From Heterobilharzia americana (lineage: Eukaryota > Platyhelminthes > Trematoda > Strigeidida > Schistosomatidae), in assembly GCA_944470555.2 (NCBI GenBank), contig OX104130.1, positions 66,159,160 to 66,223,159 of the forward strand: DNA of 64,000 nucleotides. Direction: 5' to 3'. Under the pieces are notes generated by a model. The model made no database searches. It was not told the origin of the DNA and was given only the letters and a program-made list of their open reading frames with translations. The translations under genes were made by a program, and so were the position numbers. This document shows positions 1-13,930 of the stretch, one piece after another. Within the stretch, counting starts at the first letter, position 1, and each line of letters opens with the position of its first letter.

Positions 1-40
1 AAATATGTTTCCTGGATTCCACTGCTAGCCACGATCCATC
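1..40 (+). repeat. 3' fragment of Smalpha-like hammerhead SINE
   Basis: The first bases read CCTGGATTCCACTGCTAGCC and then CATCCAT-like sequence. This resembles the strand that follows the cleavage site of the Schistosoma Smalpha hammerhead ribozyme, as I recall that family. The core half (CTGACGAG...CGAAAC) would lie to the left, outside the window, so only the 3' half of helix I and the downstream tail is present. The base triplet before CTGG is TTC rather than the GTC of the active ribozyme. The call rests on one short motif. Confidence 0.5.
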
Positions 41-2026
41 ATTAACATAATTAGTTTACTGGCAACATCGAGGCACCCGCACAGGAGCTTACACGCCAAT
101 AGAGACAGATGAATTCGGTCCAATCAACGATGGTATCATATAAAAACCCTCATACCAATAATCTCTTCCTAAGGGATGAGGCTAAAAGCTATCCCAAGGT
201 TTTATCGCGCTTGTTATGAAAAGTAGCGTTCTGTGCAAACATTTGCATATTTTCTGCTTACTGTATGCATATTTTACTTAATGTTATAGTTCCTAAGACG
301 CTCTGTGTCACTGAATCATGTTTCATACCGTTTATTCATGAGCAAAGTATCGGTTGTACTTCCATCTCCTAATTAGAATGTGAGTACATTTATTTATGAA
401 GAATAATCCTCACATATCAAAGTTATTTAACTGACGCTCCAAATTACAATAAAAAAGATGTGTGATTGTAGTTTTCACTTCAAAATAAATGCTTGCAAAA
501 CATGGAAAATACGTATTTTCACACAGAATACTAACACTTAAGGATAAATTTTAGCCTCATCCAAAAATTTGTTTTACAGTTTAACTGTTGTCTGTCGTAT
601 TATTGATCAATGTAGAGAAAATGTCTTCTGCAGCATAACCTACAATGAGACTTAGCAAAATAAAATGCACAACAGAACTGCATACATCGATTACAGTTTG
701 AACTACCAAACTAATCATCCTATAGTTCGTAAGAAATGTTATGTGCAAACACTATTTTCAGGATCCAAGACGTTTTGAAGCCCCTAGGAACTATGGAAAC
801 TAAAAGGAAAATATCTTTTCAAACTGTTGAAATTCAATGATTATCCACCCAACTCTATTTATCTACAAAACACAGAACAGCGTAATTACCATGAATCTAT
901 AAACATGTTACACTATCTTATGTCAAGGATATCTCAGAGATAGTCATCAAATGGCTTATCCATCCATTTGGGATCAGAATGACACGCTAACCTACAAAAT
1001 CACTGTAAAATATGTTTTTCAGGCCAAAATATTTGTTGTAAAAGGAAGACATTACAAATATAATTTACAAAATCAACTGAAACGATTGCCCATGACATCA
1101 CATTGACCAGGCTAGACATCGTTAAAAGACATTGTTAAAAGAGTACACAAACACCAACCAATTATAGGGCGACACAACACAACTTTTTTGGTTTGAATGC
1201 GTGTAGAAGATCATAATCACAACTTCGATTGGAAGAATGGGAAAACCCATCACATGGTGCGATAAAAACCTGCAACAAAAGCACTAGAAACCTAGTATTC
1301 AGATGAAAAGTCAGTAGAAACACTCATGGATATAGACCTAATCTACTATCTACTTAGAAGAAAACAGCTATTCATCAACTAAAGGGGAATTCCTCAAACA
1401 GACGAAGAATAAAGCAAAATGTATGATTTTCTCTCTAAGTAATATTCTCACTTAAAGTGATCAGATGAAATTTCAGGCTAAAGAAAGGAAACAGTTGTTG
1501 TGCAACTGACAAATAGATAACAGTTATGGGCATTAAAATCACTACTTAAACATTCGCAGAACATCTGAACCTGTATCAATCCTTCATGAAGTAAGAGATG
1601 GAGATGTCACTAAGCCTATTGATTAGCAATCCGCGAGTAAATACTCAGGTTCAGGCAACACCAAATTATCTCCATCTCCATCCTGAGCCACAAATCTCCT
1701 ACATGTTTCCAGCATTTTCTCTTCTGAATGCTCTGTTGTTGATGAGATATAAAAATTAAACAAATTTAGACAGTTATACCTCCAGAAAAGTAGGAAACGT
1801 GAATCTCAGATAAGTATTCATTCCAAAAGATATTTCAGTTGACCCCTCATCCATTTATATATGGCTTATAGTTGAACAGTAACTTCATGTTTACTAGTGT
1901 CAACCATTGTGTATTGTCTCATCTCCTGCACATAAAGGTGATTGTTCCGTTTTAATAAATTGTGGTGGGTTTTGGTCACAAAATTTAGTTGCTTATACAC
2001 AGACAAACCAAACCATATACAATATG
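41..2026. other. AT-rich intergenic DNA, no gene seen
   Basis: No open frame of useful length, RNA gene or recognisable element. The stretch ends in the 12-bp sequence TGAACAATCAAC (2027-2038), which is the left target-site duplication of the next element. Confidence 0.6.
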
Positions 2027-2038
2027 TGAACAATCAAC
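2027..2038. repeat. Left target-site duplication of SR2-like element
   Basis: TGAACAATCAAC occurs here and again at 5427-5438, exactly after the AAT-rich tail of the retroelement between them. The AATATG upstream also recurs before the right copy. A perfect 12-bp direct repeat bracketing a non-LTR element is the expected footprint of target-primed insertion. Confidence 0.75.
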
Positions 2039-5000
2039 CTCGCCTAGGTAACTAGTTCACTAGTTACTAGCCTTTCCTAAGCCCCAATAAAGAGGGAGAG
2101 TTGGGCATAGGGCTAGCAACCCTACACCCTAAAGCCAATCCAATAGCTCAAGAAACTTCAAAGCACAATGAAAATATAAAAGATAAAGTTAAACTTATTC
2201 CTTGCTGGAATCGGAGAGGCGAAATGACCCCAGTTGGTAAAAGCCTTCGGGAAGCCACTCCGCCGATGCGTCTTCTCTCGATGAAAGCGAAAGTAAACGT
2301 GGGGAAATGGAATGTCCGCACCACGTTCGAACCTAGCTGGTAAGGCTGTCCAGATTCTCAAAGACATGAGAAGGTATTGCACTGAAGTGTTAGGGATTCG
2401 TGAGAGCAGGTGGAATGGAAGTGGACTCTCCAAACTGTCAACTGGAGAGAACTCAATAATCTACTCCGATATTGTCACCCAAACGACAAACACAAACCAG
2501 CACACTGAATTTTGGAGTGGCTATCACGATGTCCACAACAGCATCGAAGGCTCTCTCTCTCTCATGCAGTGGGAACCAATATCCTCCTGCAGGATCAACA
2601 TCATGACAACAAGATGGATTCAACTCAAAAGGGAGGAAAATCACAATCATACAATGTTATGCTATGCGCCTACAAATAATGCAGATGAAGAGAAGAAGGG
2701 GGGAATTCTATAGACAACTGCAATCAGTACTGGACATGACCCCACACCAGATGGCAACATCAAAATTCTAATGGGCGACATGAATGCCAAGCTGTGATCG
2801 GACGACACAGGAAGAGAACTGATCATCATGCATCGAGAAGCACTGGGTGAAGTGATAATGAGAATGGAGAAGTGTTTGTAGACTTCTGAACATTTGATGA
2901 CTTGGCGATTGGAGGTCATGAGAAAAAAACAAGGATATTCACCAGGCAGCGACATGGATTTCATTTCACCATTCACCAAATGGACACACCAGGACACACT
3001 ACACCAAAAATCAGATCGACTTCATGTCAATGTGAAGAAAGTGGAGATGGAGACGCAGCCAACCTACTGGACACGAGGTCACATCAGATCAGATCAGGTG
3101 GGATGAGGTCAGATGAGATGAAGAAGGTGAGCAGATATCGTTGGTTCACACCACTCACACCACTATCTAGTGGAAGGAACCCACCCACCTTCGAAACCAA
3201 GTTGACAGCCTTCACAGGAGTTGGTGATGATAGATGGACCAGAGTTGAAGTTGAACAGTGAGAAGAGAAAGTGAAGTGAAGGAGGAAACTACAGAGGACA
3301 TCTTCACGTTATCAGTCATGAGAAGAGAGTAGGAGAGATTGAGCAACATGCTTGAAGGATGTGTTGTGGAAGAAGACTGGAACTGTTTGAAAGGTGTGTG
3401 GAAATAAACCTGCATAACCTTATTAGGTAGGCAGAAGAAAGAAGACAAGGATCTTGATGAACACATGGAAGCTAACAGAGGTGAGGAAGCTGCCAATGGT
3501 GAGGCAGAGGATGAACCAGTGCAGGCATGGTTGGACAAGGAAAAGAAAAACTGAACACAACATATAAAACACTTCACCGGACAAAGAAGTGAAGAAGAAT
3601 GCGTGCAAAGACAGAAGACACTTCCAAGACATACTTGCAACTGAAGCGGGACAGGCTGCAGGTGGGAGGGATCTGACAAAATTGTACCAAATAACCAGGT
3701 TACTATCTTGGAGGGAAGAGGTCGACACAGGTGAAACCAATAAAATATGATGAAGGGAATTTAATTACCAAAGAAGAAGAGCAAAGGAAACGATGGGCTG
3801 ACCACTCCAAAAATCTCTTGAATCGACCTTCACCTGCAACTCGTCCAAAAATACCACCAGCAGCCCAGCCACAGAACTACCAGTGAACATAAGCAGAACT
3901 CCTGAATACCATAAAGCTACTGAAATGCGGGAAAGCAGCAGGACCAGATGGAATTCCACCAGAAGCAATGAAAACAGACGCAGACACAACAGCAGTGGAC
4001 ATGCTCGCACCACTCCCATTGCAGAAGGTTTGAAGGGAAGGAAAGATACCTGCTAGTCGATCGGAAGAAGGACTACCTTGTCAAACTCCCAAACAAGGAT
4101 AGGCGACTTAAGTCTTTGCAAGAACTGGGGAGGGATCATGCTGCTGTTCACCCCAAGCAAAATACCGTGGTTTGTCATCCTGGAGAGACTAAACAATGCG
4201 CTGGATTCAAAATTACGATCGGAACAGGCTGGCTGGCTTCAATAAAAACAAATCATGTGTGGATCAAATTGCGACGCTACGATATACATCATCATAGAAC
4301 AGAACATAGAATGGCAGTCAAATCAACTCTACCTCAACTTCATCGACTTTGAAAAGGCCTTCGATCGAGGCGTCGACCGAGAAGTAATTTGACAGGCAGC
4401 TGCTTCAACACTACAGAGTGCCACAAATCTTTAACAACGTCATTCAACAGCTTTATGAAGACGCCACATGCCAAGTGATTCACAATGGGAAGTTCAGTGA
4501 TGCATTCGAAGTGAAGTGAAGTGAAGACAGGAGTAAGACAAGATTGCCACCTACGATCACTGATGATCTGCCTGATTATGGTGGACTGGATCATGTAACA
4601 AACAGTGAGGAGTGAGAAGATGGGCATGCGCTGGTTAGACCGATGAACAGACCACAGAAGAAGATTTGGATTTCGCCGGTGACGACTTATGTCAAATATC
4701 TTGTCGCACAAACTCGAACATCTACTGGAAATAACCAACAAGTTGACAGAACAGGCGAGGCAGCGAAGATAGAACCTCAAGTGAACGTAGAGAAGAGAGA
4801 GAGGATGAAGATATTCAACCAAAAACAACAAGTACGAATCACCATCAACGGGAGAAACCTAAAAATGTTGTTTCTTTCATCTACCTACCTAGACAGCATC
4901 GTTTCAATTACAGGCGGTGGCACAGATGAGGACATCAAAGCCAGGATCGGAAAGAAAGACAGACCCTTGTTAATTTGAAATCAGATTGGAGATCTACTCC

Positions 5001-5426
5001 ACTCCACTCAGCATAAAGCGTGAACAATATACCGATTTTCAACACTAATATCAGTCAAGTCAGTACTTCTATGTGATGTTTGAGAGACTTAGTGCGTTAC
5101 GAAAGGCATTTCGAAAAAACTACAGACATTCATCAACCAACCAAGAATCTGCAGAAGGAATTGGAGATGGATTGAGCACACGCTGAGAAAACCATTCGGA
5201 GACATCACGCACCAGGCCAGGTCGTCGAGTGGAATCCAAAGGGGAGACGATGAGTTGGACGTAAGAGGCAAGGGTGACATGGAGGAGATTATGTGAAGAA
5301 GAAATGAATGCTTGTGGGAAGTCGTGGAGCCAGGTTGGAAAGACTGCAGAGAACAGAGCGGAATGGAGACGTGCTACTGAAGCTATATGTTCCACTAGGA
5401 ACCCAAGGGACAAATAATAATAAATA
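2039..5426 (+). mobile_element. Decayed SR2-type RTE non-LTR retrotransposon
   Basis: A 3.4-kb RTE-clade LINE in sense orientation, reading frame broken many times. The endonuclease start is seen near 2296 (WNVRT), then in another frame at 2340-2460 (MRRY, LGI.ESRWNGSG, TGE) and at 2650-2690 (LCYAPTNNADEE). The reverse-transcriptase start is near 3920-3970 (KAAGPDGIPPEA), followed by NFIDFEKAFD near 4340-4370 and TGVRQ near 4530. The block TYLDSIV..GGTDEDIKARIGK (4885-4955) matches the post-RT region. The 3' coding end ([14 protein letters not shown] frame, 5380-5410) runs into an AATAATAATAAA tail, the short-repeat tail usual for RTE elements. Target-site duplications at 2027-2038 and 5427-5438 fix both ends. 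No intact YADD motif was found, so it is non-functional. Family SR2 is assigned by recalled protein similarity only. Confidence 0.85.
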
Positions 5427-5438
5427 TGAACAATCAAC
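5427..5438. repeat. Right target-site duplication of SR2-like element
   Basis: TGAACAATCAAC, identical to 2027-2038, directly after the AATAAATA tail of the retrotransposon. Together the two copies date the insertion to a single target-primed event that has kept its duplication although the coding region is badly decayed. Confidence 0.75.
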
Positions 5439-8400
5439 ATTAGACTCTGCTTTCCGTTGTAATTGGTTGGGAGGGCCGAATCGCATGACTCAGCGTGTGA
5501 GCCAACTGAGCTTACGAGATGGGAAAAGTGTATGTGAGACTGATCAAATCCAAGTTTAGCGTTAAGAGTGACTCGACAGAATTGCGTGCATCAGGAAATC
5601 ACAACCATGCAAAATCATAACATACATCTACTCCGAACTTACTGCATCGTTTGTTTGTTAATAAGTCGCATACTTTCAGTTCCGTTAAAACACTAGTCTA
5701 ACTGATGTTCTAATAGTTACTATACTTGACCCTTTATTTTCTACCACACAGACATGGTTCTGATACAGTTTACATGAGGAATCCTATCAAAATAAACGCC
5801 TGCTAAATGAAACCTCAAAAGATACAAACATCGGTCTAATCCTTAATCACTTTGAACTAGGCTATGGAAGCTATTAAGTGAATATGGCTGGTTTTTAAAT
5901 AAATACATAGCTTATTAGTAAATTTCGTTCGCCTATAACACTTTCCTGTTAGAGACTTCAAACTGTGTTTCTGAACGAAACATATTCCAAAGAGATATCT
6001 TTAGAATATCACACATATGAGATCACTAAACTACTCACTTTTGAGAGGTACTAAGTGGAAAGGCATAAGTTTTCAATAAACTCCATACTGACTATCTTTT
6101 TGAGACACTTAAACGACTCAAGTAGGAAATTTGTCTAAAATATCACTGCATTGATCTAAAATACCTAAGACTTTAAAGTATTTTATAGAGCTTCAAAGTG
6201 GGTTTACTTTTCTAAGGAATTCTGCTTCAAGTGTAACTACCGCTCATTGTATGAGGACTTCCTAAAGAAATGCAATGAAGTAATATTTGAATATGTCACT
6301 AACGAGTTTTCACTGGGTTCTACAAACACAAAATCATATGTATACCAACAGTACTGAAAAGTTGATTAATATACAATCAGATAGGAAAACCATAAAACAC
6401 AATGTCGAACTAAGAACATCGATTCCTAATCCTGATTCCCTATCATACCAAGGTATAAATGTAGGTAATAAGTAAAATTTCAATTATTTCACACAGATTT
6501 AACGCGATGACTTCCATTGAATGAATTCATCTTTTGAACTGTAAACACATCAAGCAATAGAACTTAACCTTTACATGGACGTCAGGAAATGTGATTGCAA
6601 AGTCCAAGATACCCATATTCACAGGACTTCTACTGTAACTACAGTGTGTGATCAAATAAGGAGTGAGCTTTACCTGGATTTTCGTCACAAATTAAATTTA
6701 GCATTCTGTGTACTCTATTTGTAACAGCAAATTGAAAACACAGTTTGTTGAAAAACACGAATGTTTTTTTAAATCCAAGTTTCTTTTAGCCTCTACATAC
6801 ACAATAGGTTAGATATAAGAAGGTTAACTAGGAGCCTTTAGAATATTTTTTCCTCATTCACTAAGAAATAACCCAGTAACTATGCAACTTACTCAAAATA
6901 AAATAGTTTCCCAAAAGTTATTTCTGAAAACTTCTGACATTCTGGAGCTACAATAAAACTGTAGTTTTTAAAGAAATACATTCTACCTCAATAAAGATTT
7001 TACCAAATTTCAGAGTGGTCAAACACATACACTTGTAAGGATTTATTGTTCCCAAGCAATCGATTCACAACAGGACCCTACTAAGTATCATTTTGATGAT
7101 TTTTAACTCGTATAAAGAGTATGCAGTCGAACTACAACGACAAAACTAAGAAGCAGTAAATATTAGCTATAAAAATGTCGATTAAAAGCAATCAGCAGTT
7201 TGTTCATAAGATCATCTAAACTTTTGTAAGCCAATATTACTTCGATAAATATGCTATATATAAAATTTACTACGACCATAAAACGCAACCCGAGTCACCA
7301 ATGGTAATTAGATCACATTAAGCAGGTATAGAAATAAAAACAAAACCAAATCATTAATCTTCCTCAGAATTCCTTAGTTATGCGTAAGAGTTTAGAAAAA
7401 ATCACTTCGAAGTTTCAAAAGCTCTTAAATACGAAAGGTAGCCGAATTTCCCTGCATTCACTGTTCAAATACACGCAAATCTGTTACTTTCGAACCTCCA
7501 TAAAAGTCACATTTTCCTCTGCTTAAAAATAGTGTTCATACTTGGGTTTTTTTTACTGAAGTTTACTCACATTTCTCATCTTCACCTGGTAAAGTAAACG
7601 ACAGTACTTTTAAAACGTTGCTGAATATTTTATTAAGACTACACTTTACATGTTATACAATTTATGACAATTTTCTTTGGTCGACAAAAAAGTTTGCATA
7701 TGGTTTAAACCAATGAAACTGACTACCGAAGAATAAAAGCCACAATTCCTTAGAAGTAAAAGTGTCAAATTAACCTAGAGAATTTTAATATCGAATATTT
7801 TAGTTACACAAGGATTAATAAGGCTCATTATTACATCGAGTTATTCATAAGGTATTTACTTTTCTTATATACAGTTAGCTTCAGATGAATCTTTTCTGAT
7901 AACCTGTTAGTGTGTTACTACCAAAATAGATTAAATGATAGTTGGATGGATAAATGCATCTTTTTAACAAAAATCCGTGCAAATCAAACATCCAACATCT
8001 TGGAATATTTAGTATTTTACTTCCTGCTATTTCAGCTTTACCATCCTCATTTATTTCTTTCAAAATTTATGTGCAAAACACCAAGAAACATTCTATGGGT
8101 TTTTACCATCGTGCGTTTTACCATCTTTCGAGTGATGCAGTTAAATATGAAACTCTAAGAAAAATAAAATGGAAGGTACTAATTTTGAAATTGAGTCCAT
8201 TTTTCATTCTGATAATCTCCCCTGGAACTGTCTTATCTTTATATCATTAAACTTAAAATCAGAATTACCTTAACTTTCGCTTAGCTGAGAATATATCTGT
8301 TGTAGTCGTGCACAAAAAAACTCGGTACACCTAAAACCGTAAACATTTTCCTTCACTTTGAGAATCACGAAACTATGCATTTCATATTATTCAATGTTTT

Positions 8401-9340
8401 ACCCCATAAAAACTCTTGACTTCCAATCATAAGTGCTACAACCAATGTTTTACAGAATGAAATAAAAAAGAAATATAATTCATAATGGCCACATTCTTCC
8501 CTTCCCAAACATATGACCTTCAACGCCGCATGATTTCCATTATTACCTATTCAACAATTTAAATGTTCTTTTTCGCAAATATTTGCATGAGTTCCTATGC
8601 CGCAAATTCACCCGGCTAACTTACTAGAGGCTACTATGTAGTAATGTGATTAGGACAGTTAACATTTTGGGGGTAAGGAGAACAAATACATTATGAAAGC
8701 ATTGGGGAAGCCGTTAGAAACCTTTGAGATTTAACAGATTATAATATTTTGATCAAACACTGAGAAAAGTCTGAGTTGTGAGCATGAAAATTAAAAAGTT
8801 TTTTAAAATATCGACTAAAATTTGACGAAAAATCTGATACCATATGGATTCACATTATTCTCCTGGTAACGCGATCGAGCCTCCTTCAGATCCAAGTTGG
8901 GTGATTTTGACACACAAAGTTGCTTAAGACCTTTCCAAAAACCTGATCAAAGGTTAAAGGCTCTGAGGAGACTGATAAATGTGAAAAAGTTTTCGAAAAG
9001 TAAAACAACTTCGTAAAATATCGGGAATGTACAACTAATAAATAAACGCTGCCTCAAACAGCTGAGAACGTCCCTTGTTAAGTGATCAACCCTAACTTGT
9101 CAATTAACTTTCAGTCATATATACACTCTTCAGAAGATTACCGAAAACTTCAGTGTAATAATGTGCAAAGATGAAAACCACACGCTTTATCATCATAGTA
9201 TTTTGGAGCATCAGATAGAAATGATTTGCTAAGAAGCGCCAGATGACTATCAGAAAATACTTATCTTGCGAAGTGTGTAAACATATGAGATTGCTAGAAA
9301 AGCTCTCCTCCTTCGTGTTTTGGTTCTGCATTCAAAGCCT
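5439..9340. other. AT-rich intergenic DNA, no gene or element recognised
   Basis: About 3.9 kb with stop codons in all frames and only short chance open frames (for example near 6290, 7910, 7950). No splice-consistent exon chain, RNA gene or transposon protein is recognised. It is the least repeat-laden part of the left half. Confidence 0.6.
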
Positions 9341-9349
9341 GAACTAAAG

Positions 9350-10290
9350 ACTTTCTGTGAGGATTAATGGGATACTGTCCGGATGGAAACCTGTGATTAG
9401 TGGGGTTCCTCAACGAACAATCCTAGGCCCTCTACTTTTCTTGTTATACGTCAACGGACCACCACAAACGCTCAACTCTTCAGTATGGCTACTTGCCGAT
9501 GATATAAAAGCTTGGGGACCAATACGTAGTGATACTGATAGATATGCACTTCAAGTGGATTTGGATGAACTGAAAGGTTGGTCCAAAAGTTGGTGCCTGG
9601 AAATCAACTCTAGTTAAAGTTAAATAATGCATACCGGTCATAGTGATTTTTTCCGATTTCCCACTGATAGCACACCTCTACTCCCAGCCTTTGAACTTAA
9701 GGACTTAGGTGTCATCATTAGTCATGATTTGAAAACTTTGGCATACTGTAATGCAGCTGCTGTAATGGGCTTCCGTGTATTATGGTCCATCCTCAGAGTT
9801 TTCAGACGTTTTGATCAGGATATGTTCAGAATACTGTACTCTATTTACACTGGACCTTATCTGGAATACTGTATTTAGGCCGCCAGCCCTTGCCTAAAAA
9901 GGGATTTTGGCGTTCGTGAAAGTGTTTATGAGGTAAGCGCTAAGCTTATGGCAGAACTGCCCTATAATGAACAACTAAATCGGCCAAGCCCATTCCCACT
10001 GTCTTGCTCTGAGAAACAGGGTGACCTCATATCGGCATTTTGCATACTTAGCGATGAATTTGGTACCGATATACCCTATCTTTTATCTTCTGCTAGGGTT
10101 GATTATCTCCAAGGTCACCACAAGAAAATCTAAAACCCCGATTGAATTAACTTAGCGTGAATCTGCGTTTCTTCTACCGTGTGATTAACAACGGAAACCT
10201 GTGGCCTCAGCAAGTAGTATCAGCATCTTCAGTCAACGGGTTCAGAAAGAAACTAGATCTTTACAAAGATAGCTTCTGTAAGGTTTAACA
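9350..10290 (+). mobile_element. 5'-truncated CR1-like LINE, RT C-terminal half
   Basis: Three adjacent frames read as the second half of a CR1/jockey-type reverse transcriptase. ISGVPQRTILGPLLFLLYVN at about 9395-9460 is the RT motif usually SGVPQGSVLGP. LLADDIKAWG near 9490-9520 carries an intact ADD catalytic pair, and ELKDLGVIISHDLK follows near 9690-9735. Then come YTGPYLEYC near 9845-9875 and a C-terminal ..GDLISAF.IL block near 10020-10050. QQVVSASSVNGFRKKLDLYK near 10210-10265 is the typical LINE ending. Frameshifts at about 9615 and 9880 and the loss of everything upstream of the RT palm make it dead. Confidence 0.8.
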
Positions 10291-10299
10291 CAAGCCAAA

Positions 10300-11150
10300 T
10301 AACCAAATATCCTTATTCCTGAAAGCTAAAAACAACGCCAAAATGGTTGAATTTTTTAGGACTTATACAGCCTTCGTCTTTAAATGCACTTAAGTCAGTT
10401 AGAAAATAATTACTGTGTTGTTTTGAAAATATGATTCACTTGAGTGAGTCAACTGACACTTCTGAAATATCTATTAGTAGTTATTTCAGGGTTGAAATGA
10501 TACATTTTCTTGACCATTTTAAATAAAAACTGTTAAACTCAGCAACGGGCAAACAGAAATCTGAATACTGAATTTGCACATGATTAGATTAAAATTTAGG
10601 GAAAAAAATTAGGTTTCGTGTGACCTACTCATAAAGTACTGGAGGGACCCTTGAGTCACATAATATTATTCCCGTCAAGTTCATAAAGTCGGAAAGACTT
10701 TTGGAAGAATTAATAAAACGACTCGGACATCGTCGAACACAAACAGGAGTAGAAAGCTTCTTGTTACCAAAATTGGTATGGTGCAAATATCTACAAATAT
10801 GACGTATTTGAGTGCTTACTTTTGGCTTGAAACATTTGCTTTTATGAAGTTATACGGTTTCAGAGCTTTTTCACTGCCACAGATGTTTCCATTACAGTCA
10901 TAATTGTGAAAAACCACATCAATATCTGATAACGACATGATATAAATCCAAATACAAATCTTTTATCTATTGAGGATAAATCAAAAAATACTCACTATCA
11001 CGACATTTACTGATATGAAGATATAACTGAATACTTTATCAGTGAACTTCCACTCAAGTGTTTCTTCATCGTACATCGTATTACCGCTGCCTCATAATTG
11101 ACCTTAGATTTGAGTAAGCCGCCTCAATAACTGCTGAAAACTCATAATAG
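10300..11150. other. AT-rich spacer, nothing recognised
   Basis: Between two LINE relics; stops in every frame and no protein, RNA or repeat signature that I can name. Confidence 0.5.
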
Positions 11151-13930
11151 ATAAAATGTTCTAATCGGTCTAAATCCAATATGCAACATGTTTTTACGAG
11201 CTGGCATTAATCAAGTGATTTCTTCACGCTCGCTTTCAGGTCTTGAGGAACAGTTCAAGATCTTTAGTGCATTCCGACGCAGTAGGTCTATTCCCTCGCA
11301 TTTTGTGGCTCTGGTTGACCCGACAGATGGTTGGGTGTTAACCATTTTGTAGCAACTATATGGTTTGTCCGAGTAATTTGGTGTAGATGGGCTCTTCAAG
11401 CATCGGGCCAACGTACAGCAGTTTCGACCGGTGATGGGAATGGAAATAGTAGTGCAGTTGACAGCGAACAAGTAGACAGATACGCAGGAAGGAATGTTTA
11501 CTGCTGGCGAGTGGTAAGTAGTCGTTTGAGATGGTAAAACTTATACTAAAACCTTCATTTTCAAAATGTGCTCCATTTCCTTTTCTGCTTCTCTACTGAT
11601 TTGCTCTTCATACGCCTGCGTTGGCTCTTGCGCCTTTCTCAACAGAATCCTTACCCACTGCTGGTAATTCCATATGATTTCTGCCACCCTCTCAACGCAT
11701 AGTACTTCTATCATTCCTATCAGCAACGCGCACTGCACTATTAGTAGGGTATAGTAGCCGAGGTAGATGCCCAACAAGTAGGTACGAGGTTTGGTCAAGT
11801 TCCTTGTGATAGTGGCGGCACAAAGTTTCGGTACATGCTTGAGTGGGCTGGGTTGTGAGAAGTAGGCTGTACCGACCTAATCCATATACTAGCTGGATGA
11901 GCGCAAGCCGCACGTCACCAAGTCGCTCCCTAACGTCTTCTTGAATCTTTCAACAGACGGAGAGTAGCAATCTTGTCGGGCAATACCTTCAATTGGCCGC
12001 AAACTCTCAGAGAGAGAAAGCATGAGCTCACGTGAGTGACTGTCTTTGGACTACCTCTTGAACTGCCGGATTGGCCGTTCGGTGAGATTCCATCACTCTG
12101 CTGACTCGGATTACTCATCAATTAGTAGCTGAGAGAGTAAAGCTCCAGGTTTTTCAGCCCATCCTTATAGCGTTTTTGCCACATTCCCACAACACACCTT
12201 GTTGCCTACATCTACAGACTTACACCTCTTTTCAGGTATGGTGGTGCAGTGACGTTGGGAGCCCCTGATGAGGTCGTACGTAGGTCTTGTAAAGCTTCAG
12301 GAAGGGTTCCACGGTAAGGGCACTTAGTTGTATACCCATGAAGTGCCGTACTGCATTGACTCTGGAGGCGTCTTCTGGATAACTGGAGCAGATGTCTAGC
12401 CTGTCAGTCAGTATTAGCCCCAGGTTTTTCTTTGTGGTTGTGTCGGAAAGTCACATTCCACGGAGAGAGTAGGAGTTAGAGGTACGGAGAAACATCGTTT
12501 GGCACCCACCCAGGTTAAATGCGAGTCCATTATTATTCACCCGCTCTGCAAGCAATCTGAGATCACCTTGTTGTGCACTTGATTCTGCTTCCCATATCAC
12601 AGCTTATCATAACTTAGCGCCGTCAGCCTAAAGTAAAATTGGGGAGCTGAGGCTCATTGAGGGGTCGCCCACAAGAAGAACGAATGTTAGCGAACCTAGG
12701 ATTGCCCCTTGTGATACATCCAAGTCGGGCGAACCTTGTTGACATCTATGCAGAATTCTGTGCAGTCTTATTGGTCCTGCAGGAGAGCCGGGAGAGCACT
12801 TGGCCGTTGACGCCCAACCATATTATTTTTTGATGGTAATGAAGCATGAGACTGTCAGACACCCTGGCGAAATCCGGAGACATCACCTGAACAGAGACTC
12901 GGAGGTTCCAGCATGTTGTTCAGTTATCACCGGCCACCAGAAGGTTCGAGGAGCAGGACCCACGCTTTCTGAAGCTACGATGAGCATCACTTGGTACTCC
13001 CCACTTGCCCAAGTTTCCCCTTGATATGGTTGCCCACCAGGCTACCAATTACTTTCGACAGCAGCAGTGGAAGTGCTATGAGTCAGCAGTACTTCCAGTT
13101 CTGTCTGTCTCCTCCTCTGAAGATGGCAGATAGAAAAGCACACCACCACTAAAGTGGAAGCATGGGTTACCGAAACAGATTACAAAACCACCACATTGTT
13201 TCAACACGGACGGCCGAATCCCGTCGCATCCTGAGTGGAACTGCGACGGTTTTCCGAGGACCATAGCAAGGGTTGCTGAAGGCTGATCATGCAGTTGATA
13301 ATCTTGATTGGTTGACATCAGTCCAGTTGTGCTGAGTGCGACGATAAAGGTTTCGGTGGTATCAGGCTCAGAGAGGTGCACTCCCCTGGGGCCTTTTATG
13401 ACGCAATCCCCCAGACCAGTGAATTTTCTCTCCACCCAGGATCGATATGGGTTTTTGGAGTTCGCCTCGAGCTTCTGGGTATGGTCTATCTGGAACGACT
13501 TCCTGCACCCCTTCATTGGCGTTGCATCGAATCCTCATGGCCATAGATGAAACACGATCTGCCTTTTTTCTGGAGATCCTCCAGTTATGCTTTGCTCATC
13601 TTTCGGCTCTCAAGAGGCGTTCAGCGCCTCACTTCTCGGGTATTGCTGGGACCACTGGGACGCTCCCTGAGATAGTCCTCTTAATGACATCCCTTACTGG
13701 CTCCCGGTGTCGATCAGTCGACATGGTACTCTACTCCTGGGGCGACGGTGCTGCCAACAGATACTGATCCATCACCAGGTGCATTACCGTGCCGTAGCAA
13801 AGGCAAGGGAGGGACTCCTCTCAAGATAGTTGTCCAGTGAGTGCCGGATCACGTACTACTTCCAGGTATTGGCAAAAAGGCGGCTTGATACGACATGTAC
13901 GAAGTCTACTGCTTAGAAACTTAGTCTCAG
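11150..13930 (-). mobile_element. Decayed CR1-like LINE, antisense orientation
   Basis: Read on the minus strand, right to left. A linker/RT start lies near 13520-13230 (GCDGIRPSVLKQCG, the usual GSDGI..LLKHC motif). GSLTFVLLVGDPSMSLSSP near 12690-12640 corresponds to GPLLFLLYINDLP. The catalytic box reads ADGAKL near 12630, with Gly in place of the second Asp and a stop just before it. KNLGLILTDRLDICSS follows near 12440-12395 and LKLYKTYVRPH near 12300-12260. The last kilobase (11150-12120) keeps short minus-strand frames of unclear origin and may be LINE 3' sequence or a separate relic. Multiple stops and the altered catalytic box show it is inactive. Confidence 0.7.

Noticed and set aside
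3085..3125. GATCAGATCAGG-like short tandem text
   Set aside because: Only a few degenerate units inside the decayed SR2 element; looks like local slippage, not a regulatory array.
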